From Heliopora coerulea (taxonomy: Eukaryota > Cnidaria > Anthozoa > Scleralcyonacea > Helioporidae), in assembly GCA_030142905.1 (NCBI GenBank), contig JASJOG010000253.1:367787-431786 (forward strand): a stretch of DNA of 64,000 nucleotides, given 5' to 3'. Shown here piece by piece: positions 11,963-21,688 of the stretch. Position 1 is the stretch's first letter. Each line of letters opens with the position of its first letter. Both the position numbers and the translations under genes were made by a program. The notes below the pieces were generated by a model. The model made no database searches and had not been told where the DNA came from. It saw only the letters and a list, made by a program, of their open reading frames with translations.

Positions 11963-12844
11963 CTGCAATAAATTCGAAAAAGCATTGTCCTTAGTTGTAT
12001 TCGTGAAATATCAACCCTCTATGTATATGCAAGTTTGTAAAGGAAATTGGTATATGGTCTCTGGGGCAAAGAAACGGAAAACTAGTTCTCCGAATAAAGC
12101 AATTAACCATGACGGTGCACTTATCTCAAAACATAAAGCGCATATAAAATGAACCCAGCTATGAACAGTACTGCTTGCCGATCTCATATATTGAGCACAT
12201 GGTAAGTCTGAAAAATGAATCCAAGCGTCAGACGCTCAATGGCGCGCATGATTGCGAAACTGACACATAAGTAGGATGTAGGCCCGTCGCCGGAGTGGAA
12301 CGTGAGCCTTCGCTCCAAGCGCCAGCATCTTGTTCCTAAGTTTTGACAGTTCTCTAACCTTTTGCCTTTTTGGACTGTGACAATCACGTGAAACATATTC
12401 TAGAAAGAATAACTAGCATAATTAATAGCACTCAACTGCATGTGTAAGGTCAATGACAATAGAAACACACGGTCTTCAGTTTCAGCATATATATATTTTC
12501 TTGTGTGCGTTTCTGCGTATTTATCGCAAGCTTGCTCAAAATTTTCAATTTATTTAAATCATTTGCTTTAAAAAAAACCCAAAAACAAATGGGTTATTTC
12601 GTCTTACAACACAGCAACTCTTGTAGCTTGCAAATTGTTAACATCAGTGGCTCATTGGCCTTTTAAAAACTCTAAACTGCCACTTAAATTCTTGCAAGAA
12701 CCCCAGGCTCGCATATATCGTGTAAACATGTTGCATACGACACTAGGTTTTAGTAGGTTTTGGTATACTAGTAGATAATTAAGTTTTACTTCATAACGGT
12801 ATCCAGATCCGGTACATCCATAATACTAATAATCGATTTCTTAC
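11963..12844 (-). other. Intron 2 of receptor gene 1
   Basis: Intron of 882 bp between the V-like and Ig domain 2 exons. The donor is TTAG|GTAAGA and the acceptor is TTATTGCAG. I see no gene or repeat of note in it. Confidence 0.7.
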
Positions 12845-13180
12845 CTAATATGATTACCGGAACGTCAGAAGTGATTGTACCACCACCAGCAGGTCTCGTC
12901 AAAGTCACTGAAAGGGAGTACGTTCCAGTGTGACTAAGATTTGCATTTCGAAATACAAGTGTTGCCCCGTCTATAATGCTGTACGTTGGATCAAAAATAA
13001 CTGGAACTGAGGCACCCAAACCTAGAGCAGCCAAGTTTTTAACTTGAGTTGACCCTGAACTGGTAAAAGACCATTGAACACCAAAAATATCAGAAGATGG
13101 AAATTTAATTTCCCATGACAGTTTAACCGATGAACCTGGAAGCCAATATGTAGCATTACCATCAGGAAACGAGATCTGCG
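12845..13180 (-). CDS. Receptor gene 1, exon 2: N-terminal V-like Ig domain without canonical cysteines
   Basis: The exon is 336 bp, phase 1 at both ends, with acceptor TTCTCTTAG before 13180 and donor TTAG|GTAAGA after 12845. It encodes about 111 residues beginning QISFPDGNATYWLPG. The fold signs are a C-strand tryptophan (GVQWSF) and an F-strand G-x-Y (HTGTYSLSV). The B-strand cysteine is replaced (SSVKLSWEI) and the F-strand cysteine is leucine, so no canonical disulphide can form. Such domains are known in CD2 and CEACAM N-domains, where this face binds ligands. Gene 2 exon 2 has the same length and about 75% residue identity by hand count. The first 45 residues are much better kept than the rest. 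An in-frame ATG lies upstream at 13242-13244, but the leader exon at 24521-24587 fits better. Confidence 0.88.
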
Positions 13181-13616
13181 CTAAGAGAATAAAAAAAAAA
13201 ATCAAGAAAACAACAGAAATTTGACATCTGACCAGATTTTCCATCTAACAGGAGAACGGAGGTAAAAATAATCTTATTCTTTACCAGTGATGCAAAGTAT
13301 ACTTTCCGATTATAATTGTAGCCAGGAACTTTTCTTGGGGGACGGGGTGGTTTCATTGTCGAGCAACTTTTGATGCTGGAAATTTTCAACACTCTAAAAG
13401 ATGTACTGCCTTCTTCTATGCTAGTTCATTTCATAAGACAGTTATGTAAGCGGCACGGTAATGGAGAGTTAGGCTAACGACCGTGCCTTTTAAAGCCCTT
13501 CGTTTGTGTATTTCACTTCTACTTACAGAATTTTTTTTTTTATTTACAAGAAGACTAGAATGGATGATGACTTCGAATTTTTCGCTTTACTCCAGCTATT
13601 TTATGAACTAAGGTCA

Positions 13617-13754
13617 ATTTTGAGTTGACCCTGATCTGGTAAAAGACCATTGAACACCAAAAATATCAGACGATGTAAATTGAATTTCCCATGGTAGTTT
13701 AACCGATGAACCTGGAAGCCAATATGTACATTACCATAAGGAAACGAGATCTGT
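13617..13754 (-). pseudogene. Decayed partial V-like exon (locus 1, copy 2)
   Basis: This reads as the first ~45 codons of the V-like exon: CAGATCTCGTTTCC start, the stretch coding GSS-V-KL and DIFGVQW, ending at the GSTQ codons. A one-base loss after GGTAAT shifts the frame, and the TAG acceptor is mutated to TAA. Downstream sequence after GTCAACTCAA has no V homology. The breakpoint is the same as in 14532-14675 and 50224-50360, so the truncation predates their spread. Confidence 0.75.
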
Positions 13755-13910
13755 GTTAAGAGAATAAGAAAAAACAAAAACAAGAAAAACAACAGAAATT
13801 TGGCATCTGAGCAGATTTTCCACCTAATAGGAAAACGGAGGTCAAAATAATCTAATTCTTTACCAGTTATGCAAAGTATACTTACCGACAGGCTATATGG
13901 AATAATTATA

Positions 13911-14220
13911 CAGGGTGTCCCAAAAAAACCGAAAACTATTGAAATCACCAATAACAATTTAATTGTTAGAATTTGAATGCCTAAGCACTCTGTTGGTCCC
14001 CACGAGTGCATAAATGATTGATATAAGTAATTTTATACATAATGCTTTAAATTCCCACGGGCAAAAAATCGCGCACTTTACAAGGCGATTTTCTTACCTA
14101 AATTTTAATACATGCACCTTGTCAATATTTTACGCATCATTACGTTCAGCTTTTTCGTAGGGCATTCAAATTTTAACAATAAGTGATTTCAATAGTTTTC
14201 GGTTTTTTTGGGACACCCTG
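13911..14220. mobile_element. Mariner/Tc1-type MITE with TA target duplication
   Basis: A 310-bp element with long terminal inverted repeats. The left end begins CAGGGTGTCCCAAAAAAACC and the right end is its inverse, with complementarity over roughly 38 bp. It is flanked by TA at 13909-13910 and 14221-14222. There is no coding capacity. It sits in the spacer between two decayed V-exon units. The equivalent spot at about 49,920 in locus 2 has no such element, although the flanks align. Confidence 0.9.
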
Positions 14221-14531
14221 TAGGCAGGCACGTAGCCAGGAATTTTTCTTGGGGGGAGGGGGTAGTTTTAATGTCGAGCAACTTTTGAGCGCTGGAAATT
14301 TTCAACACTTCAAAAGATGCACTGCCTTCTTCTAAGCTAGTTTATCACATAAGAAAGTTATCTGAGCATCATGGTAATCGAGAATTAGGATAAAGACCAT
14401 GCCTTTAAAACCCTTTGTTTGTGTATTTCATTGCTATTTACAGAATTTTTTTTATTTACAAGAAGACTCGAATAGATGATGACTTTGAATTTTTCGCTTC
14501 ATTCCAGCTATTTTATGAACTAAGGTCAATT

Positions 14532-14675
14532 TTGAGTTGACCCTGATCTGGTAAAAGTCCTTCAACACCAAGAATATCAGACGATGAAATTGCATGGCAG
14601 TTGGCATATTTTTCCCATGGCAGATGAACCAGGAGGCCAATATGTAACATTGCCATAAGGAAACAAGATCTGTGC
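14532..14675 (-). pseudogene. Decayed partial V-like exon (locus 1, copy 3)
   Basis: A third, more degraded copy of the 5' half of the V-like exon. It keeps the segment around GACCCTGATCTGGTAAAAG (plus strand) and CCAATATGTAACATTGCC, but has an internal rearrangement near 14590-14615. It shares the GTCAACTCAA breakpoint with the other partial copies and is followed by the same flank seen at 50.4-50.5 kb. Confidence 0.65.
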
Positions 14676-14849
14676 AATGAATTAAGAAAACAGGGGGTTA
14701 AGTACACTTTCCACCAAAGAGGTAGTAGTCAATTCCCGCCGGACAATATAGGGATGAGGGAATGTTTCTCCCAAGATAATTACCACATATTCACCGAGTG
14801 TAAGGTCTGTACCAGTGAAATATCGGACTGTTGTTTTTTTAAAAGCATA

Positions 14850-17210
14850 AAAGTACTTAAAAGTACTTAAAAGATAATATGCTCAATCCATCAGCTGAGA
14901 GTAAGAGCCCAGATAGCAAACCAGCAGAAAGTCAGCCAACTGCGGTAATTCTGGGGGACTCTATCATCAAAAGGCTGAATTGTTTTAAATGAGTAAGGCA
15001 ACCAATAACAAGGTGGTTGTACGTTCCTTTCCCGGAGCTCGTGTGCGAGATATGTATTACTTCGCTTATCCTGTATTGGAAAAGACTCCTAAGCCTTGTC
15101 ATGTTGTTCTGCATGTTGGGACAAATGATTTACCTGACAAATCATCACAGGAAGGTGCTGATAAAATAGTGGATCTGGCCTGTTCCATTGAAAATAAATA
15201 TCCTGGAGCAACAGTATGTTTATCTAATTTAACGTTTAGACGTGATTCAGAGGTTGTCTCCAAAAAGGTGAGTGAAGTTGATAAGATTACAAACAGGTAC
15301 TGTTCTCAATCTGACAGACCTAATATTAAGCACAGCAACATTGATGAATCTTCCTTAAATAATTATAAATTGCATTTGAACAGTAAAGGAGTTGCTATAA
15401 TTGCTAGTAATTTTACAAACTATATTACTAAAAATCATTGATCGTCTATCATCCATAATAGCACTGCTGATAATGATACTCACTATGCCACATCCTCAAC
15501 CATTAATTCAATAGATCTGGAGGCTAATGTATTCAGATTGCCAAAGGGATTTAAGTTTGGCCAATTAAATATTAATGGTCTATATTCTCATATTGATCAG
15601 CTAAGGGTTGTGATGGCAGACTATGATTTTGATGCTTTTGCCATCAATGAATGAAAGCTTGATCACACTTATGATAGTTTCCTGGTGAAAATTAATGGCT
15701 ATTCTCTTGAAAGAATTGATCGGAGTTTTAACAGTGGGGGTGGGGTTGCTATTTATATCAAGGATATCATCAATTATAAGCTAAGAACTGATTTAATACC
15801 ATGCGGTTTGGAAATCGTTGCTATTGAAATTTTAAAACCAAATGTTAGACCACTTATTGTTTGCACATGGTGTAGACTGCCTGATTATCTTATTGAGGTA
15901 TTCAGAAAGTTTGAGAATTTTATGAAATCTGTTGATGTAGAGGGTAAGGAAACATTGGTTGTCGGTGATTTTAATTGTGATTTTGCACCAACTTCAATTG
16001 ACCCATTAAAACCCACAGCGAGTTTTTTTTATGATGCATATCAATTCCAACAATTAATTACAGATTACACAAGGGTTACTGAGCACTCTAAAACATTAAT
16101 AGGTAACTTACTTACAAACGAACCTCAAAATATAATTACTTCTGGTGTTATTAAAATCAATCTAAGTGATCACTATCTGACTTATGGTGTTCGAAAATTC
16201 CATTCAACGAATAGTAACCCAAGATTTATTGAAAACAGCGAATTTAAAGAATCTCGATCATGAATTGTTTATTCATGATCTTAAGAATGCCCCTTGAGAT
16301 CTTTTAGATATTAGCGATGATCCAAACGACATGGTTTACACATGGGAGAAACTGTTTTTAGAGGTACTTGATAGACATGTGCCACTAAGAAAAAGGCAAG
16401 TCAAAAATAAATTGTCACCTTGGCGCACTCCTCATATTAAGAAACTAATGTATAAAAGAGACTATCTAAAGAAACAATCAATTAAAATAAGTCCAAATCG
16501 TACAAAGAGGCGTACAAAGCAGCACGAAACCAAGTGAATGCAGAAATTAAAAAAGCCAAAATTGTTACACTACATCTTAATTTGACAATGACAAAGGTGA
16601 TAGTAGCCGCTCTTGGAAAGCTATTAATATGCTACTTGGACGTAAGTCAAAAGTGTTTGGAGTTAATGAATTGACAGTAGATCAATCGGTGATTACTTGT
16701 CCTAATTTAATTCCTAATGCATTCAATGAACATTTTTCAACTATTGGTAATAAAATCAGTTCAAGTGTGCAAAATGGCTCTAAACCTCCCAAGACATATG
16801 TCAAACCAAGTAAATCTAAATTTGAATTTTCAGTAGTCACAGCAGAAACAGTTCAAAATTTACTGGCCACTTTGTCTGTTTCCAAAGTATCTGGTTTAGA
16901 TAAAATTTCGGCCAGGATACTTAAGTATGCTGGTCTTGTAACAAGTTTACCTCTGAGTTACATCTTTAATAAATCAATTGCTTCTGGTATTTTCCCAGAT
17001 AAATGGAAGAATGCAGAAGCATTTCCAGTGTATAAAGGAAATTCTAGAAATGATCCAAACAATTATCGGCCCATTTCTGTTTTGCCTGTTGTGGCTAAAG
17101 TATTTGAGAAACTTGTTTTTGAACGATTTTATTCATACTTCACTAAAAATGACATCTTAAGTTTCAGTCAGGGTTTCGATCTGGACATTCTACTGTTTCA
17201 TCTCTTTTCT
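14850..17210 (+). mobile_element. CR1-type LINE, 3'-truncated relic
   Basis: A non-LTR retrotransposon on the plus strand, inside intron 1 of receptor gene 1 and antisense to it. Remains run in order: ORF1 with an SGNH/GDSL-type esterase, then ORF2 with an apurinic-type endonuclease, a linker, and the start of reverse transcriptase. The copy stops at about 17210, before the polymerase catalytic YADD box, where a hammerhead-bearing repeat begins. Several frame breaks make it inactive. The esterase in ORF1 is a known mark of the CR1 clade. Confidence 0.85.
14940..15441 (+). pseudogene. LINE ORF1 with SGNH esterase domain (frameshifted)
   Basis: The segment starts with AVILGDSIIKRLN, the GDS nucleophile block. 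A frameshift follows just before the ATG at 14989. The open part 14989-15441 (150 codons) carries VVLHVGTNDLPDKS, the G-x-N-D oxyanion block, and a C-terminal NNYKLHLNSKGVA containing the histidine of the catalytic D-x-x-H block. In CR1 elements this esterase is thought to act on membranes or lipids during retrotransposition; its exact role is not settled. The frameshift separates the nucleophile from the rest, so the enzyme is dead. Confidence 0.8.
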
Positions 17211-17213
17211 TAG
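15520..17213 (+). pseudogene. LINE ORF2 remnant: endonuclease and partial reverse transcriptase
   Basis: The endonuclease begins FKFGQLNINGLYSHIDQLR. A TGA interrupts it inside AINE-stop-KLDHT, right after the catalytic glutamate. Open stretch 15685-16263 keeps GGGVAIYIKD, LVVGDFNCDF and the SDHYLTYG histidine block. Stretch 16331-16537 is the basic linker (PWRTPHIKKL). Stretch 16629-17213 has the RT N-terminal signatures SVSKVSGLDKISARIL, DKWKNAEAFPVYK and NNYRPISVLPVVAKVFEKL, then stops before the catalytic aspartates. At least three frame breaks are present. Confidence 0.85.
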
Positions 17214-17537
17214 ATGTACCACAAGCGTGGGACATCTGAGTTGTCTATATAATGTAGGCTACTCCATCCAGCTCATCAGCACTACACTGATGAGGCCGAA
17301 TAGGCCGAAACGGTTACGTCTGTAGTTAGATATCGCTCTATGGCCTCTTGGTTCATATTGAGCGCTCTACAAGATGAGTCATGCCGCTAGCACATTTGCG
17401 CACGCTCACTAGTCTCTAGTTAGAGCGCTCTGGCATGGCTTAGATGTACCACAAGCGTGGAACATCTGAGTTGTCTATATAATGTAGGCTACTCCATCCT
17501 GTTCATCAGCACTACACTAAAAAAATAAAATAAAATA
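17211..17537 (+). mobile_element. Hammerhead-bearing tandem repeat (230-bp period), retrozyme-like
   Basis: The sequence from TAGATGTACCACAAGCGTGG at 17211 recurs at 17441, a period of 230 bp. The first unit is complete and contains the hammerhead at 17281-17326. The second stops at ACTACACT, two bases into the ribozyme core, and runs into A-rich sequence (TAAAA units, 17519-17537). A head-to-tail unit defined by a hammerhead is the hallmark of retrozymes and of Penelope-type pseudo-LTRs. The A-rich end suggests the copy was pasted in by LINE machinery. No protein is encoded. Which named family it belongs to is not known from sequence alone. Confidence 0.7.
17281..17326 (+). ncRNA. Hammerhead self-cleaving ribozyme, complete core
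   Basis: Every core element is present in order. Stem I 5' strand is ACTACA (17281-17286). The conserved CUGAUGA is 17287-17293. Stem II is GGCC-GAATA-GGCC (17294-17306). GAA is 17307-17309. Stem III is ACG-GTTA-CGT (17310-17319). The cleavage-site C is 17320, and the stem I 3' strand TGTAGT (17321-17326) pairs fully with ACTACA. Cleavage is predicted after 17320. The three-base stem III is short, as in Penelope and retrozyme hammerheads, which often act as dimers. Activity is inference; the structure is directly visible. Confidence 0.9.
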
Positions 17538-20500
17538 CGAGGCTAGAACCGAGTGTTTTAGATACGATAAAGCACATACTGCGAGTTCGATTAGATATCT
17601 TCTAAAATGAACCACTTAATACGCTAATTCCCGAAGGAAGTTTGAAAATTTATGTTTTGTAAGCCGAAAAAACACACTTCTTATTCACATATAAAGTGAC
17701 ATGTGTATTTATCACTTATAAAGGTTATCACGGTTATGATATTCTTTATAGTACGCTATAATATAAAATACAAATATATAAATATATTATACGCTTAATA
17801 TCTGGTGCCGAGGGAAAACAAAACTTACTGTTTCCCTAAAGACAAGACATTAAATGTTTTCTTACATACCGACAGAAACAAGAAAAATAGAAGACAAAAT
17901 AACTCGGACCTCGATAGTTTCTGTAGGCTTTTCGGTGGCGATTCTTCTGCTGAAACCTCCACAGAAATTCAAAGAGTGATGCAACATTATTTTTGGTACC
18001 TTTCGTGTATTTGCCGAGTCTTTTCCCTCTATAAGATGTCTTATTTCACGTTGTGAAAGACTGGAAAAATGTAGTTTTTTAACTTCAGGCTACATTCACG
18101 TCTTCGTACAAAACCTACATTCATCTGCTATTTGACTTTGTGCTATTTATCGCCGGAATTCATGCGAAATGCTTTAATCATGTGCTAAATACTTATTTTG
18201 CTCACGTGCTGTAGTGTTGCCCGCACGGGATACATTTAGATTTATACAAAGGTATGTGACTACAATCCAACCAATCGCAGTAAGTGTTACCTCCAGCAAA
18301 AATTAAATTAAATTAGTTAAATAATTAAATAATTAAATTAAATTTAAATTAAAGTACAGCCATGGAGGATACTTTATTTTACACGTAACGAACACAAATG
18401 ACCTCACTGTATTTAGTAAACAGAAAATTGCATAAGTATCTCTATGCTGTGATAGTAACACCAATGACGTCATTTCAACAGGAAAAATGCCTGTAGAAAC
18501 AAGAGCCGATTTTATTGATGTAGTAGTTGCAGCATTAAAAGGTTGGGCTCGCACTTACTGTCGAAAAACCAAGGTGCTTTGACATTGTTGAGTCTTTCCC
18601 GCATTACGATAGTGATCTGTTTAATAAATAAATACCGACGTTGAGGCACGTAATTGTCAAAATTGAACAAAATCATTTGGAAAATTAAGATGCGTGTTCG
18701 ATAATCATAACATTACCAAATAAACAAAACTGATGGTTTATGTCTCCATTACTTTACCATTCCCTTCGTGCGGAGCAAAGACATAGATGCCATACAGAGG
18801 CCATCTAAGGATGCTGGTGCAAAAGCATCAATTCTGTCTCAGAAAGATGTTACCTGTTCTACGAAAACAGTTTTACATCTACAGCAGTGTCCCCAAAGAA
18901 ACAAATATAACCAGCATCGAATCTATACGACTACAAAGCATTAACGGCGCCGGCTTGAACACGTTTCTCGCATGCTCTACAAAACATTCCTATACAGCCA
19001 TTTCTTGACCAACCAAAGTAGACAAAATGCTTTCAGGGCGGGCTAAATAAGCGTTTTGAGGATCCCATTAAATCTAACCTAAGAAAGTACGACATTAACA
19101 CCGATCACTTCACCAAGCCTGTAGCACATCGACTCAGGTGGATTAACAATTATTCGCTAAGGTACAGCAAAGTTTCAAAAAAATCGAATGAAGATTCTTA
19201 TTTATAAAAGGAGTGGCCGCAGGGAGAACTTTCCACCAAACTTACCACTTCACTTTCCAGTACCTCAATCTTCCATGTGTTCAGCGAAGTGTGCCAATTA
19301 AACATCGGTCGACAAGCCAACGCCCTAGTTACGTTGATTGGAAATGATTTTCGATATTGAGAGAAGTTTTTGGCAGAAAATTCCAAATCTTTACGAGTCT
19401 AAGCCGATGAAATATAAGTTATCAAATATGAATAAAATTACTGTTGATTTACAGCAGATTCGCCTCTCGGATTGAAGGTGTTTCGCCCCATATGCCCTGG
19501 ATTTCGTGCGTAAAAATGATGAGTGATCATCCCCTTCTTCGTAAGACTTTGGCAAGCCCTAACTGCTAGCAACGTAACATCCCCACTGAACGGAAAACAC
19601 CCCCTTTAAAAAATTCAAAAGGGAAATAAACAAACTGCTAGAAAGCATTCTGCCAAAAGGAGCAGAAGAATCGTAGCCAAGTCATTCAAGTAGTGTCTTG
19701 ATTAAGCAAAACAAAAGCTCAAATTTCGCTACCTTGAGTCTTTTTTCATTACATCACCACGCCAAAATAACGTAAGGTGAGAATATTAATCTTTTGTTAT
19801 ATCAAGCAAGCAAAATAGCAAAACAATAACCCGAGTCAAGTAAGATTTCACATATCGACTGCTTTACGTCAGTGGACATTCAGTTATTACCGTAAGGGTG
19901 TGCGATTCTTCCCAAGTGTGTTTAAACGCAAATATGCGGGTAGACATTTCTTGAAGAACTTTGGACAGTAGAAGCAGGTTCTCTGCCTTAAAACCAAACG
20001 GAGTTGGGACATGTAATTTAAGTTGTCCGTCAACTGGCATTTTGCGTCCAACTTTTTGTCTTAGAGGTACAAAACTCTAAGAAATCCTTGCTGGCTTCCT
20101 TCCCTTGCCCCACTAATGGAGAACGTTCTAGCAGGCTAAAGACAGCAACGTTACAATACATGTGTCTTTTTGTTCATAAAAATAGAGCATTTTAAAGTTA
20201 ACAATTACCAAAAATTTAAGAAACTCATTAACAATCTGTAGGCAAAATTCAGTCAATATTAATGTTTAATCAGGGTCTGTAAAAACGACGCAAAGTTACT
20301 AACATGAAATCAATGTACACGATATTTACAGAAGACGGCACTTACACTTGCAGTGCATGAGTTTTCACTTGTAAAATGATTTCTTTTTACTTTAAGCGTC
20401 TTCTAAATACGAGTTAAAGAATTTTTTTAAAGTAATTTCTAAAATTCGTATCCATTCTGTATCTGGATATATAGACCATCGCCTTTGCCTAGGGTTTTCA

Positions 20501-21503
20501 TGGACCTTGAGGCTGAACGGCCACTCATTTTGTAGACAGCTATTACCACCTGTAATTTCCGTTTTTGCTGTATAACAACTAAGTATCTGTCCTTACATCT
20601 GAAGCAAATTCATACCTTTGGAGCCGTAAAAATTCTGGGAAGCATTAAAAGATTAGGGCGGACTTAAAACCATTGCATGGGACTTCTACAAATCCTCATT
20701 TGGCTTTGGAGGACCTTTACCATATCGTTCTCTCATATCATACTACTACAGAGCAGAACTCGCTGAAATACTCGTATTGTGTATGCTAGTCATAAGTTCA
20801 AAGTATTTCTTACCAAAGTCTTGTAGAAAAACAAATTTGACCTTTTTTAAGCCTGCTGTTTTTAACGTTTATAAGATTCTAGAGTCAAAATGAGATTAAC
20901 ACATCAGGTGATTGCAGAAAACTGCAAAAATTTCCTCCAAAGTAATTGTTCCAAGTTCATCACAACACTCATCTGCCAGCAGCTAGGCCGGGTTCAATTT
21001 TGACAACTATTAGAAATTTTACATACACGAAAAATGCAGATTATCCCTTGAAATCTTGATGGAGTTCTCAATAGCGTATTAGTATGGCCAGAAAACAAGG
21101 TTCAGTTTCGAGATCAACGAATTTCTCTTTTTTTTCCCCGAACGACGATTTTTCGTCACACATCGTTTATCTGGACTAATTGTTCGGGCGAAAAATTACG
21201 AAGTAGACTTGTTACGCAGACCAAATGTGTCCCTCGAAGTAAAGTAACATGAGCGCTTTAAAAAATAACTACTCGGTATTTTATCACGAAAACCATGATG
21301 ATGGACCTTCGAGAACATCATCTTCTCCCATTGATATCTGCTGGAAAACTTCATTTTCAAACAGTAAAGAGCTGGCCATCATTATTACATGTACTTCTTC
21401 AAATATCTGGCCATAATTTCATATCCATTCTGGCCCACGAGTCCCATACTGTAGTTTCCAGCTTTTTTAAAATAGATCTAGCGTCCAGCTATCTTACTAC
21501 GGT

Positions 21504-21688
21504 CAGGGCCACCGAGAGAATTAGCGGGGCCCGGGGCAAAACTTTTTCTGGGGCCCTATTTATGACGTCATAGGAATCATTTCATGTGGTCAAAACCAAC
21601 CCATGCTAAATCCTTCCAATTCTGGGGCCCCTTTGAGTTGGGGGCCCAGGGCAATTTTGTTCCCCTGCCCCCCCTCTCGGCAGCCCTG
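21504..21688. mobile_element. hAT-type MITE with 8-bp target duplication
   Basis: A 185-bp element starting CAGGGCCACCGAGAG and ending with the inverse of CAGGGCTGCCGAGAG. It is flanked by the 8-bp direct repeat ACTACGGT at 21496-21503 and 21689-21696. The paralogous site at about 55,570 has a single ACTACGGT and no element, so it inserted after the segmental duplication. It is GC-rich with no coding capacity. Confidence 0.93.

Noticed and set aside
13181..13244. In-frame ATG giving a leader-like MENLVRCQ... extension directly before the V exon of gene 1
   Set aside because: The hydrophobic stretch is the translated pyrimidine tract of a splice acceptor, and the ATG is absent in gene 2. The separate leader exon at 24521-24587 fits phase and conservation better.
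17211..17537. CRISPR-like or satellite array
   Set aside because: Only two units with a 230-bp period and a hammerhead core; this is a retrozyme-like dimer, and no short repeat-spacer pattern exists in the window.
18787..19008. Plus-strand frame (MPYRGHLRMLVQ...) with a paralogue at 52920
   Set aside because: The two copies differ in start, have shifted ends and continue into stops; resemblance is explained by the segmental duplication.
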